Of a DNA stretch of 64,000 nucleotides, positions 27,803-40,959 are shown one piece after another. A program made the translations under genes and the position numbers. The stretch's first letter is position 1, and each line of letters opens with the position of its first letter. Below the pieces are notes generated by a model that had not been told where the DNA came from, made no database searches, and saw nothing but the letters and a program-made list of their open reading frames with translations. Origin of the DNA: Staphylococcus sp. IVB6181 (GTDB taxonomy: Bacteria; Bacillota; Bacilli; Staphylococcales; Staphylococcaceae); contig NZ_CP095096.1 in NCBI RefSeq assembly GCF_025561445.1, forward strand, positions 1,839,822 through 1,903,821. Direction: 5' to 3'.

Positions 27803-28933
27803 TTAGTGAAAATCTTTCGGTCTTTCTGTTTTAAATCCAAAGTAATATTCTATAATATCACAAATACGCTTTGATGTTTTACCATCACCATACGGATTGC
27901 TAGCTTTACTCATTTTTGAATATTCTTCTTTATTATCCAAAATGTTTTTAGTTTCATTATAAATCGAGCTGTATTTTGTACCTATTACTTTTAATGTACC
28001 AGCTTTAACACCTTCCGGTCTTTCAGTGTTATCTCTTAGTACTAAAACAGGCTTTCCTAATGATGGTGCTTCTTCTTGAACCCCTCCAGAATCAGTTAGA
28101 ATTAAATAAGATTGATTTGCAAAATTATGGAATTCTAAAACATCTAGAGGTTCAATTAACTCGATGCGATCATGATTTTCTAAGTATTTAGAAGCTATTT
28201 CTCTAACTTTAGGATTTCTGTGTATTGGATACACCACAACTATTTCAGAATATTCATCAACTATATCTCTAACTGCTTTGAAAATATTTTCCATCGGTTC
28301 ACCAATATTTTCTCTTCTGTGAGCTGTTAAAAGTATTAATTGCTTATCTTTATATTTTTCAATAATTTCGGAATCATAATCTTTTTTAATAGTTGTATTT
28401 AATGCATCTATAGCTGTATTGCCTGTAATAAATATACTGTCTTTATCTTTACTTTCTTTCAACAAGTTTTCAGCTGATTTTTGTGTAGGAGAAAAATTCA
28501 ACTCAGCCATATTACCAACCATGAGACGATTTATTTCTTCTGGGAATGGTGAATATTTATTACCGGTTCTCAACCCAGCTTCTACATGTCCTACTGGAAT
28601 TTGATTATAAAAGGCAGCTAAACCTCCAACAAAAGTAGTTGTAGTATCACCATGAACTAGAATCATATCCGGTTGTTCTTCCTTTATTACTTCATCAAGT
28701 TTAGTTAATGCTCTAGATGTCAATTCAGCTAGTGATTGATTTTTTTTCATAATATTTAAATCATGATGTGGTTGAATATCAAAGATTTTTAAAACATTAT
28801 CCAACATTTCTCTATGCTGTGCTGTAATTACAATATTAGGCTCTAAGTTAGAATTTTGTTCTAACTCTTTAACTAAAGGTGCCATTTTAATTGCTTCTGG
28901 CCTAGTACCAAAAATAACCATGATTTTTTTCAT
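27803..28933 (-). CDS. mnaA: UDP-N-acetylglucosamine 2-epimerase (non-hydrolysing)
   Basis: The 376-residue enzyme interconverts UDP-GlcNAc and UDP-ManNAc, the precursor for wall teichoic acid linkage units and ManNAc-containing capsules. It begins KKIMVIFGTRPEAIKMAPLV, followed by LVHGDTTTTFVGGLAAF, VGHVEAGLRTGN, FPEEINR and, in the C-terminal half, LLTAHRRENIG and LTDSGGVQEEAPSLGKPVLVLR, all family signatures. It lies 62 bases after the truncated dehydrogenase gene in the order seen in ManNAcA capsule loci (capO-capP), so it may be CapP rather than the teichoic acid copy. Confidence 0.93.
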   Translation of the reverse strand: MKKIMVIFGTRPEAIKMAPLVKELEQNSNLEPNIVITAQHREMLDNVLKIFDIQPHHDLNIMKKNQSLAELTSRALTKLDEVIKEEQPDMILVHGDTTTTFVGGLAAFYNQIPVGHVEAGLRTGNKYSPFPEEINRLMVGNMAELNFSPTQKSAENLLKESKDKDSIFITGNTAIDALNTTIKKDYDSEIIEKYKDKQLILLTAHRRENIGEPMENIFKAVRDIVDEYSEIVVVYPIHRNPKVREIASKYLENHDRIELIEPLDVLEFHNFANQSYLILTDSGGVQEEAPSLGKPVLVLRDNTERPEGVKAGTLKVIGTKYSSIYNETKNILDNKEEYSKMSKASNPYGDGKTSKRICDIIEYYFGFKTERPKDFH

Positions 28934-28995
28934 ATCTTTTATCCTCTTTCCTCCACATTATTCATTAACCAAACTCTAAATTTGCAATGGAGAAC

Positions 28996-30183
28996 TTATT
29001 TTTTTACTGATTCAAACAGATTGCCATAATTAAAATACTGAGTGTCTTCAAACGATGTTTCTACTACATTTTTTGTATCAAAAATAACCTTGTTTTCCAT
29101 ACTGTCAAAATCAGCATCTTTAAATTGTTTGAACTCAGAATGATTCGTTAAAATCAGTGCAAGTGATGAATCTTGTAAAGCTTTGTTTAAGTCTTTTTCC
29201 ACAAAACCTAATTTAACATGCGGATCATATGCTTCTACTTCGATATCATTTTCTTTTAATAGCAGTTCATAAATATCAAAAGCCGGTGATTCTCGAATAT
29301 CATCAATGTCACCTTTATAAGTTAATCCAAGTACGGTTACTTTATGTCCTTTAACGTCATTTAAAAAGGCTCTGGTTTTTTCAACTACAAATTCAGGCAT
29401 TGAATTATTAATTTTTCTGCCCCATTGAATTAAAGGAGAATTATCTGGATCTTTAACGATAATAAAGTATGGATCAACCGCTAAACAATGTCCGCCGACA
29501 CCAGGACCTGGCTGATGAATATTGACACGCGGGTGTTTATTAGCCATATCAATCACATCTAAAGCATTGATATTTAAAGTGTTGCAAATCTTAGTTAATT
29601 CATTTGCTAAAGCGATATTAAGATCTCGATATGTGTTCTCCATCAATTTGCTCATTTCAGCAGTACGTGCATTCGTTTCAATCATTTCACCTTTAACAAA
29701 AGTACTATACACACGTTTTCCTGCCTCAATACAATTTTGTGTCACACCGCCGATAATACGATTGTTGTTAACAAGCTCTTCTAAAATTTTGCCTGGTAAT
29801 ACTCTTTCAGGACAATGTACTAAGAAAATATCTTCTCCAACTATAAAGCCTGCAGCTTCAACTGCTGGCTTTATATGGTCGTCAGTAGTTCTTGGTGCAA
29901 TTGTAGATTCTACAATAATAGTATTACCCTTTTCTAACAATGGAATGACATTGTTGACTGCACTCATGACGATTGAAATATCGCATGATCTGTATTGGTC
30001 ATCATTATTTGGTGTAGGTACAGAAATAATGAAAACATCTGATGCTTCTGGCTCTGTAGCTACTTTTAATTTACCTGACTTGTGCACCTCTTCATATACT
30101 TCTTGCAAACCTGGTTCTTCAATATTGATTTTTCCTTGCTTTAAACTGTTAATATTATCTTGGTTGATGTCAACACCTAAAAC
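28996..30183 (-). pseudogene. capO: 5'-truncated UDP-N-acetylmannosamine dehydrogenase (capO/wecC type)
   Basis: Coding similarity to CapO, the NAD-dependent enzyme making UDP-ManNAcA, runs from VLGVDIN (near residue 28 of the family) to the C-terminus, with VPTPNNDDQYRSCDIS, VESTIAPRT, VHCPERVLPGKI, GGHCLAVDPYFI (catalytic Cys) and FGLTYKGD-like GLTYKGDIDD intact. The first 25 or so residues, containing the Rossmann GLGYIG dinucleotide loop, are absent: upstream the frame reads SQKI and then a TAG at 30196-30198. The first usable start in the remaining frame is a TTG at 30108 without a ribosome-binding site. Without the NAD loop the product should be inactive. Confidence 0.85.
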
Positions 30184-30425
30184 TATCTTTTGTGACTAAT
30201 GAATGAGATGGATAGTGCTTCTTCTTTTTTCTGAACATATTTGACTCCTTTAGCTCTGAGTTGTTTTATATCGCATTAAATTGAATTGTATGATATCTAA
30301 TCAGTGTCAATTTAATCATTTGTGGCACTTCAGAGATAGAACGAATCAAAAGTAATTGTCTGTATAAAAGTTTTTTGTTGTAAAACTTACTGTGAATGCA
30401 AATTGAATAGCACTTAATCTTTTGG
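30184..30425. other. Degraded intergenic stretch upstream of the capO remnant
   Basis: About 240 bases without an intact gene. A strong ribosome-binding site (AAAGGAG) and ATG on the minus strand near 30233 open a 22-codon frame (MFRKKKKHYPSHSLVTK...) that ends inside the capO remnant in the wrong frame. Another minus-strand frame reads DIKQLRAKGVKYVQKKEEAL and stops near 30193; it might be debris of another gene. I recognise neither and see no insertion sequence ends. Confidence 0.5.
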
Positions 30426-30428
30426 CAG

Positions 30429-30460
30429 TAAAAAAGCAACCCATCACATAGATGGGCTGC
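30429..30460 (-). terminator. Terminator after the PhnB-like gene
   Basis: On the minus strand GCAGCCCATC and GATGGGTTGC flank a five-base loop and are followed by six T, 20 bases after the gene stop. Confidence 0.85.
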
Positions 30461-30479
30461 CATATTTCAAATGATTCTA

Positions 30480-30881
30480 TTAATCCATTAATGCAAGTTG
30501 GAAATTAACGCCGAAACGATCTTGTACCCATGCAAATTCACGATATGGGCCAAGTTCTGATTTAGCCATTAAGATTGCGCCGCCTTTTTTAAGACCGCTG
30601 TATAAACGTTCCATTTCCATAGCGTTATCTACAGTCACAAATAAAGAAATAGCTGGATTCATAGGAATCTCAGTCCCGTTTGAATTATCAATAGCCATAA
30701 GTACTTGGTCTTTTAAACGAAAGATGGCGTGTTGAACAGCACCTGCTTCTCCGCTTCCAAACTCATCATACTTCACCATTGATAAGACTTCACTGTCCTC
30801 AAACAATGAGGTATACAGTTCAATTGCTTCTTCAGCTTCATTATTAAACATTAAAAACGTTGTGACTTTTGGTATATGCAC
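30480..30881 (-). CDS. VOC-superfamily PhnB-like protein
   Basis: The 133-residue protein belongs to the PhnB/3-demethylubiquinone methyltransferase-like branch of the vicinal oxygen chelate fold: VTTFLMFNNEAEEAIELYTSLFEDSEV, FRLKDQVLMAIDNSNG, ISLFVTVDNAMEMERL and the REFAWVQDRFGVNFQL ending are typical. Substrate unknown. The start is GTG at 30879-30881, seven bases after AGGAGG, and gives MHIPKVTTFLMFNN, which matches S. aureus homologues as I remember them. It is a single-gene unit with a terminator just after it. Confidence 0.88.
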   Translation of the reverse strand: MHIPKVTTFLMFNNEAEEAIELYTSLFEDSEVLSMVKYDEFGSGEAGAVQHAIFRLKDQVLMAIDNSNGTEIPMNPAISLFVTVDNAMEMERLYSGLKKGGAILMAKSELGPYREFAWVQDRFGVNFQLALMD

Positions 30882-30904
30882 ACTATCCCCTCCTGTTTAT
30901 TCTC

Positions 30905-30927
30905 ATACTGAAAAGCCCTTTCAGTAT
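30905..30927. repeat. Perfect nine-base palindrome between divergent genes
   Basis: ATACTGAAA and TTTCAGTAT flank AGCCC. It lies 24 bases before the PhnB-like gene start and 90 bases before the small membrane peptide gene, in the shared upstream region, so it could be an operator. No T-run follows it. Confidence 0.7.
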
Positions 30928-30947
30928 ATGTATGACGCTATTCATAG

Positions 30948-30953
30948 TATAAT
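30948..30953 (+). promoter_or_regulatory. Probable -10 element of the 27-residue peptide gene
   Basis: TATAAT lies 66 bases before the ATG at 31019. The -35 region is not clear. Support comes from the strong ribosome-binding site and terminator bracketing the same unit. Confidence 0.45.
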
Positions 30954-31018
30954 ACGTATATTCAAAATTGATAAGTAATTTACGCAACATGCGCATCAAT
31001 TGATTGGAGGTACTATTT

Positions 31019-31102
31019 ATGTCTCATTTTGTCTTACCTATTCTTGCGTTTCTCGCAATTATGATTATCGGCTATATTTTCATTAGAATTTATTTACGTT
31101 AA
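31019..31102 (+). CDS. 27-residue single-span membrane peptide
   Basis: A short frame opens at an ATG eight bases after TTGGAGG and encodes MSHFVLPILAFLAIMIIGYI followed by FIRIYLR and TAA. It is one hydrophobic helix of about 20 residues ending in Arg-rich IRIYLR, so it should sit in the membrane with the C-terminus inside. A TATAAT lies upstream and a strong hairpin terminator starts four bases after the stop, giving a complete single-gene unit. I do not recognise a named family; small membrane peptides of this size are often regulators or toxins, but nothing here proves either role. Confidence 0.7.
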   Translation: MSHFVLPILAFLAIMIIGYIFIRIYLR

Positions 31103-31105
31103 TTT

Positions 31106-31163
31106 AAAAAGTCCGTAAATCGCTTCACTGCTCATCAGTGCTTATGATTTACGGACTTTTTTG
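31106..31163. terminator. Strong bidirectional terminator
   Basis: AAAAAGTCCGTAAATC pairs with GATTTACGGACTTTTTT, with an inner CACTG/CAGTG stem. It serves the 27-residue peptide gene on plus and the 63-residue gene and pyr operon on minus. Confidence 0.9.
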
Positions 31164-31172
31164 CGCTATAGA

Positions 31173-31364
31173 TTAAATATAGCCTTTTTCTTTTATATCA
31201 GTTTTGCATTTTTTAAATATATTTTTCTCTTGTTCATTCGATAACCATTGATTTTCATCTGCATCATGGCTGTCATGGCTTTCGCGGTAATCTTCGTTTG
31301 CGTTAAGGAATTTGTTTAAATGTGCAAACGGTCGTTGTGAAGTTTGTGTATTCGAATCGGACAT
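31173..31364 (-). CDS. Small hydrophilic hypothetical protein, 63 residues
   Basis: The protein is highly charged and soluble with a His/Asp-rich centre (RESHDSHDADENQW) and no recognised domain. GGAGG lies eight bases before the ATG at 31364; an earlier in-frame ATG overlaps that ribosome-binding site and is not used here. It starts 26 bases after pyrE and ends at the strong terminator, so it is probably the last gene of the pyr transcript. As I recall, S. aureus has a similar small gene after pyrE, but its role is unknown. Confidence 0.75.
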   Translation of the reverse strand: MSDSNTQTSQRPFAHLNKFLNANEDYRESHDSHDADENQWLSNEQEKNIFKKCKTDIKEKGYI

Positions 31365-31390
31365 GGTCCATCCCTCCATCCAATTCTATC

Positions 31391-32002
31391 TTATGCTAAA
31401 TTATCTCTCCATTCAACTAAAGACTGAATATCTGATTCAGAAATTTTACCTTGTTCTTTAGCCACTTCGATTAATTCATTGTAATCACTTAATGTATAGA
31501 ATGGAATATCAGCATCTTTGAACATTTTATCTGCTTTAGCTAAACCGTAAGTAAAGATCGCAACAACGCCTACTACTTCAGCGCCTGCTTCTCTTAATGC
31601 TTCAGCTGCAACTAAAGAAGAGCCGCCTGTTGAAATCAAATCTTCAACGACTACGATTTTTTTACCGTTGCTTTGTGCACCTTCGATTTGGTTTTGTTTA
31701 CCGTGGCTTTTGCTTTTAGAACGTACATAGCTCATCGGCATATCTAATTTTTCAGAGATGAATGCTGCATGTGGAATGCCCGCTGTCGCAGTTCCAGATA
31801 CGATTTCTGCATCACTGAAGTGTTCTTGAATTAATGCGATTAAGCCATCGCGGATTTCATTACGTACTTTAGGATACGCTAATGTAACACGGTTATCGCA
31901 ATAAATCGGAGATTTAATTCCTGAACTCCATGTAAATAAATCATTTGGTGACAATGCTACAGCACCAATATCTAATAATGATTGTGCAATTTTTTTAGAC
32001 AT
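31391..32002 (-). CDS. pyrE: Orotate phosphoribosyltransferase
   Basis: PyrE joins orotate to PRPP to make orotidine 5'-phosphate. The 203-residue protein has [16 protein letters not shown] at the orotate/dimer loop, [14 protein letters not shown], the flexible catalytic loop [17 protein letters not shown] and the PRPP motif [14 protein letters not shown]. The start lies one base after pyrF, so translation is coupled. It is the last enzyme gene of the de novo pyrimidine operon. Confidence 0.97.
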   Translation of the reverse strand: MSKKIAQSLLDIGAVALSPNDLFTWSSGIKSPIYCDNRVTLAYPKVRNEIRDGLIALIQEHFSDAEIVSGTATAGIPHAAFISEKLDMPMSYVRSKSKSHGKQNQIEGAQSNGKKIVVVEDLISTGGSSLVAAEALREAGAEVVGVVAIFTYGLAKADKMFKDADIPFYTLSDYNELIEVAKEQGKISESDIQSLVEWRDNLA

Positions 32003-32003
32003 C

Positions 32004-32707
32004 TTAACCTAACCAACTTTCTTTAATATGATGATAGCTTTCTACCGGATTTTCACTTTGTGTGATCGGACGTCCTACGACAATGTGTGTTGAACCCATT
32101 TCACGTGCTTTATCTGGTGTTGTAATACGTTTTTGATCATCTTGTGCATAATGTGCAGGACGGATACCAGGTGTGACTTTCAAGAAATCTGAACCTAATT
32201 CTTTTGTCAGCAACTCTGCTTCTAATGGTGAACATACGACACCGTCAAGTCCTGCTTCTTTTGTTAAACGTGCATAATTTAATACCGCTTCTTCAATAGA
32301 AGTTTGGATATTCTGCTCTTTATGCAGCATTTCTTCTGTTGTAGAAGTTAATTGCGTTACCGCAATAATCTTTGTGTCTTTATTGACACTGCGCAAACCT
32401 TCGACAGCTTGGCGCATCATTTCTGTACCGCCCGCTGCGTGTACGTTTACTAAATCAACGTTCAAGCGGCCTAAACCTGCCATTGCTTGTTTCACTGTGT
32501 TCGGAATATCATGCAATTTCAAGTCTAAGAAAATGTCATGACCGCGTGATTTGATTTTGTTAATGAGTTCTGGTCCTGTTTGATAGTAAAGCTCCATCCC
32601 GATTTTGATGTATAAAGGTTCATCAAATAAATCTAAGAAATGTTCTACTTCCTCAGCCGTCGCAAAGTCTAATGCGATAATCGGTAAAGGTAAATTACGA
32701 TTTGCCA

Positions 32708-32708
<1 letters not shown>
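32004..32708 (-). CDS. pyrF: Orotidine 5'-phosphate decarboxylase
   Basis: PyrF makes UMP from OMP. The 234-residue TIM barrel has [12 protein letters not shown], the catalytic [14 protein letters not shown] (Asp-Lys-x-x-Asp), [15 protein letters not shown] and the phosphate-binding VTPGIRP and VGRPIT segments. Its ATG shares a base with the pyrD stop (TAATG). Confidence 0.97.
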
Positions 32709-34386
<1,678 letters not shown>

Positions 34387-34489
34387 CGCTTAATCCTCCT
34401 TTAAATATTGAATGGCTTCTCTTTAGTATGATTCATCTTTGATTGAGTTAAATATATATGATTCTTTCACTTAAATAAACAAGTTTGCT

Positions 34490-37400
34490 CTACATGCTGC
34501 GCATTGTAAATGTCATGCTTTCAATAACATTTGTCAATGCATTGGCTGTATCTAACGAAGTCAGACACGGCACACCGTTTTCAACAGAAGCACGTCTGAT
34601 TTGGAAGCCGTCTCTTTCAATCGTTTTCCCTTTTGTCATTGTGTTAATGACAATTTGCACTTCTCCGTTTTGGATACGTGTCAATAAATCATCTTCACCG
34701 CCGATTTTACCGACAGTTTCAACCGGGATATCATTGTCAGCTAATTTTTGTGCTGTACCTGATGTCGCTAAAATTTTATAACCGACTTCATTGAGGCGTT
34801 TCGCAATTTTAACCATTTCATCTTTGTCTTTATCACTGACAGTAATCAAGACTGTGCCATGGTCTTTCACTTCTACACCGCTTGCTGTCAAACCTTTGAA
34901 TAAAGCTTTTTCTAATGTTAAGTCTTTACCCATAACCTCACCTGTAGATTTCATTTCAGGTCCGAGTGTGATATCTACATTTTTCAATTTATTGAAACTG
35001 AAGACTGGTACTTTAACATACACACCTTCTGAGTAAGGTTGAAGACCAGGTTGATAACCTAAGTCGCTTAATTTTTCTCCTAAGATGGCACGCATCGCAA
35101 GTTGTGCCATAGGAATGTCTGTGATTTTGCTTAAGAATGGTACTGTACGACTTGATCTTGGGTTGACTTCTAAAACATAGACACCATCATGCGCAAGCAC
35201 AAATTGGATGTTGATTAATCCGATAATGTCTAACCCTTTCGCAAGTTTGACTGTATAAGCTTCTAAAGTTTGAATCACTTCGTCAGACAATGTTTGCGGC
35301 GGATAAACCGCAATTGAGTCGCCTGAGTGAACACCGGCTCTTTCAATGTGTTCCATGATACCTGGGATAATGACTGTTTCGCCGTCTGAAATGGCATCGA
35401 CTTCAATTTCTTTACCTGTGAGGTATCTGTCCACAAGTACCGGATGTTCAGGACTTGCTTTTACAGCTTCTCTCATATAATTTTCAAGCTCAGTATCATT
35501 ATAAACAATTTCCATCGCACGTCCGCCTAAGACATAAGATGGACGTACAACCACCGGATAACCGATTTCACGTGCATTGTCTAACGCTTCTTGCGGCGAA
35601 GTTGCTGTTTTACCTTTTGGTTGCGGTACATCAATCGCATTCAACAGTTCTTCGAATTCTTTTCTGTCTTCTGCACGGTTTAAGTTCTCTAATGATGTTC
35701 CTAGAATTTGTACACCGTGTCTTGCAAGTTTGTCTGCTAAGTTAATGGCAGTTTGACCGCCGAATTGCACAACTACACCTTTAGGCTGTTCAAGGTCGAT
35801 GATATTCATGACATCTTCTTCAGTTAAAGGTTCGAAATAGAGTTTGTCAGAGATAGAGAAGTCAGTTGAAACTGTTTCAGGGTTATTATTGACGATGATA
35901 GCTTCATAGCCTGCATTTTGAATCGCCCATACAGCATGCACTGTCGCATAATCGAATTCAACTCCTTGTCCGATACGAATCGGTCCAGATCCAAGTACAA
36001 TGACTTTTTGTTTGTCTGAAACAACTGACTCATTATCTCTTTCATATGTGCCATAGTAGTACGGTGTTGCAGATTCGAATTCTGCAGCACATGTATCTAC
36101 CATTTTGTATACTGGTTTAATATCGTTGTCGTGGCGTAATTGATAAACGTCTTCTTCTTTCATTCCGAATCGGTGCGCAATCACTTTATCGCTGAAGCCG
36201 TAATCCTTCGCATATTTTAAATACTCGATATCGCCTTTATGTGCTTTAAGTTCGCGTTCGATATCAATAATATGCTGGAATTTATTAAGGAAGAAGTAAT
36301 CGATTTTTGTCATTTCATGAATCTCTTCGAGCGTTGTACCGCGTCGAATGGCTTCACCAATAAAGAAGAGACGTTCATCATCTTGTTGTAAGATACGTTC
36401 TTTTATGTAGTCTAAATCGTAACTTTCTCCATTCGGCAATCCTAAATGATGGACACCATATTCTAATGAGCGTATTGCTTTTAATAATGACTCTTCGTAA
36501 GTTCGGCCGATGGCCATAACTTCACCTGTTGCTTTCATTTGTGTACCTAAAACACGTTCGCCTTTTTCGAATTTATCGAATGGGAAACGCGGAATCTTAG
36601 AAATGACATAGTCTAATGCGGGTTCGAATGCAGCATATGAAGTACCTGTGACTGGGTTTAACATTTCATCTAAAGTTAAGCCTACCGCAATTTTCGCAGC
36701 TAATTTCGCAATCGGATAACCTGTTGCTTTAGACGCTAATGCGGATGAACGTGACACACGCGGGTTCACTTCAATGATGTAGTAATTCATTGAGTAAGGA
36801 TCTAATGCGAGTTGTACGTTACAGCCGCCTTCAATACCTAATGCACGAATGACTTTCAACGATACATCTCTCAACATTTGATATTCAACATCTGTTAAAG
36901 TTTGGCTCGGTGCAACTACAATCGAATCTCCGGTATGAATTCCGACCGGATCGATATTTTCCATGTTGCAGACTACAATCGCGTTATCATTTTTATCGCG
37001 CATTACTTCGTATTCGATTTCTTTAAAGCCCGCAATCGATTTTTCAATCAAACATTGTGTTGCAGGACTATAATGCAAACCGTTCGTCACAACTTCTTTA
37101 AGTTCTTCGTCGTTATGGCAAATACCGCCGCCTGTGCCGCCCATTGTAAAGGCAGGACGTACGATTAACGGATAACCGACTTGTTCCTTAAAGGCAAAGG
37201 CTTGTTCTACTGTATGCACGATATCGCTTTCAGGTACTGGTACATCTAAATCGTTCATTAAGCTTCTGAATAATTCACGGTCTTCTGCTTGTTGAATCGA
37301 AGTTAATTTTGTACCTAGTAAACGTACATTGTTAGCTTCAAGCACACCGCTGTCGTGCAATTGAATCGCCATATTCAAACCTGTTTGTCCGCCTAATGTC

Positions 37401-37663
37401 GGTAATAAAGCATCAGGTTGTTCTTTACGGATAATACGTGCGATAAAATCATGAGTTAACGGTTCAATGTAAACTTTATCTGCGATTTCTTTGTCTGTCA
37501 TGATAGTAGCTGGGTTGGAGTTGACTAAGATAACACGGTAGCCTTCTTCTTTTAAGGCTAAACATGCTTGTGTTCCAGCATAGTCGAACTCTGCAGCTTG
37601 TCCGATAATAATCGGTCCTGAACCGATTACTAAAATAGTTTGGATGTCATTATTTCTAGGCAT
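34490..37663 (-). CDS. carB: Carbamoyl-phosphate synthase large subunit
   Basis: CarB makes carbamoyl phosphate from ammonia, bicarbonate and two ATP. The 1057-residue protein holds two homologous ATP-grasp halves (N-terminal [19 protein letters not shown], second half [32 protein letters not shown] and [13 protein letters not shown]) and a C-terminal allosteric domain from about residue 930 ([13 protein letters not shown]). A TTG two codons before the ATG overlaps the ribosome-binding context; I use the ATG at 37663 (MPRNNDIQT), matching S. aureus in length. The start overlaps the carA end. Confidence 0.97.
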   Translation of the reverse strand: MPRNNDIQTILVIGSGPIIIGQAAEFDYAGTQACLALKEEGYRVILVNSNPATIMTDKEIADKVYIEPLTHDFIARIIRKEQPDALLPTLGGQTGLNMAIQLHDSGVLEANNVRLLGTKLTSIQQAEDRELFRSLMNDLDVPVPESDIVHTVEQAFAFKEQVGYPLIVRPAFTMGGTGGGICHNDEELKEVVTNGLHYSPATQCLIEKSIAGFKEIEYEVMRDKNDNAIVVCNMENIDPVGIHTGDSIVVAPSQTLTDVEYQMLRDVSLKVIRALGIEGGCNVQLALDPYSMNYYIIEVNPRVSRSSALASKATGYPIAKLAAKIAVGLTLDEMLNPVTGTSYAAFEPALDYVISKIPRFPFDKFEKGERVLGTQMKATGEVMAIGRTYEESLLKAIRSLEYGVHHLGLPNGESYDLDYIKERILQQDDERLFFIGEAIRRGTTLEEIHEMTKIDYFFLNKFQHIIDIERELKAHKGDIEYLKYAKDYGFSDKVIAHRFGMKEEDVYQLRHDNDIKPVYKMVDTCAAEFESATPYYYGTYERDNESVVSDKQKVIVLGSGPIRIGQGVEFDYATVHAVWAIQNAGYEAIIVNNNPETVSTDFSISDKLYFEPLTEEDVMNIIDLEQPKGVVVQFGGQTAINLADKLARHGVQILGTSLENLNRAEDRKEFEELLNAIDVPQPKGKTATSPQEALDNAREIGYPVVVRPSYVLGGRAMEIVYNDTELENYMREAVKASPEHPVLVDRYLTGKEIEVDAISDGETVIIPGIMEHIERAGVHSGDSIAVYPPQTLSDEVIQTLEAYTVKLAKGLDIIGLINIQFVLAHDGVYVLEVNPRSSRTVPFLSKITDIPMAQLAMRAILGEKLSDLGYQPGLQPYSEGVYVKVPVFSFNKLKNVDITLGPEMKSTGEVMGKDLTLEKALFKGLTASGVEVKDHGTVLITVSDKDKDEMVKIAKRLNEVGYKILATSGTAQKLADNDIPVETVGKIGGEDDLLTRIQNGEVQIVINTMTKGKTIERDGFQIRRASVENGVPCLTSLDTANALTNVIESMTFTMRSM

Positions 37664-38756
37664 TGACAAAACGCTCCTTCTCTTTATATTCCTTCATCAT
37701 CGTAATGAATTGATCGAATAAATAGTTTGAATCAGTAGGTCCTGGGCATGCTTCTGGATGATATTGTACTGAAAAAGCAGGAAGCGTTTTATGTTTTAAT
37801 CCTTCTACTGTGCCATCATTCAAAGCAAGATGTGTCACTTCTAAATCTGTTTGTGCAACAGAGGCTTCATCAATCGCATAACCATGGTTTTGGCTGGTTA
37901 AAGCAATTTTACCTGTTGCTAAATCTTTGACCGGGTGGTTCGCACCGCGATGTCCGAATTTCATTTTAAAGGTTGTTGCCCCTTGTGATAAGGCGAAAAG
38001 CTGATGACCTAAACAAATGCCGAAGAATGGAATTTTGCCTAAAATGCCTTTAATCATTTCGACAGCTTCAGGTACATCTTCAGGGTCGCCAGGGCCATTA
38101 GAAAGCATGACACCGTCCGGTGACATGCTGATGATTGTGTCAGCCGATGTATTGTAAGGTACCACTGTTACATTACATCCGCGTGCATTCAGTTCTCTAA
38201 CGATATTTTGCTTTTTACCGAAGTCCACAAGTACTACGCTTAAATCAGATCCTGTTGAAACATAAGGTGATTTCGTAGATACCATCGGTACTTCGTCACG
38301 AGAGAGTTCAAAATGTTGGAGTTCTTCTATGAGTTCAGGTATTGCTTCAGGATGGTCTGTAAAACCAGCTTTTAAAACACCGTGTTCACGAATTTTTCGT
38401 GTAATACTGCGTGTATCTACACCTGAAATACCTGGAATATCATATTGAACTAATACGTCGTTGAAAGTCTTTTGTTTACGAAAGTTGCTTGGATGTGTGC
38501 TGGCTTCTTTAACTACTACACCGCTCAAACTTGGTACAAGTGATTCAAAATCATCACGGTTGATGCCATAGTTTCCAATCAGCGGATACGTAAAGGTAAT
38601 AATTTGTCCAGTATATGACGGGTCGGAAATTGTTTCCTGATAACCCGTCATTGCTGTGTTAAAGACAATTTCACCTTTTGTTAAATTGTCAGATCCAAGC
38701 TTTCTCCCCTCGTAAATTGAACCGTCTTCAAATACAAGATATCGTTTTTCTAACAT
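37656..38756 (-). CDS. carA: Carbamoyl-phosphate synthase small subunit
   Basis: CarA is the class I glutamine amidotransferase that feeds ammonia to CarB. The 366-residue protein has the N-terminal [11 protein letters not shown] block, [14 protein letters not shown], and the catalytic triad: Cys in [12 protein letters not shown], and His and Glu in [11 protein letters not shown]. Length is normal. It starts six bases after pyrC and overlaps carB by eight. Confidence 0.97.
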   Translation of the reverse strand: MLEKRYLVFEDGSIYEGRKLGSDNLTKGEIVFNTAMTGYQETISDPSYTGQIITFTYPLIGNYGINRDDFESLVPSLSGVVVKEASTHPSNFRKQKTFNDVLVQYDIPGISGVDTRSITRKIREHGVLKAGFTDHPEAIPELIEELQHFELSRDEVPMVSTKSPYVSTGSDLSVVLVDFGKKQNIVRELNARGCNVTVVPYNTSADTIISMSPDGVMLSNGPGDPEDVPEAVEMIKGILGKIPFFGICLGHQLFALSQGATTFKMKFGHRGANHPVKDLATGKIALTSQNHGYAIDEASVAQTDLEVTHLALNDGTVEGLKHKTLPAFSVQYHPEACPGPTDSNYLFDQFITMMKEYKEKERFVNA

Positions 38757-38762
38757 GGTTGT

Positions 38763-40941
<2,179 letters not shown>

Positions 40942-40959
40942 CTAAGAATTGGATAAAGT

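Noticed and set aside
29522..30199. 225-codon plus-strand frame opposite capO
   Set aside because: It lies wholly antisense to well-conserved dehydrogenase coding sequence, has no ribosome-binding site and resembles no family.
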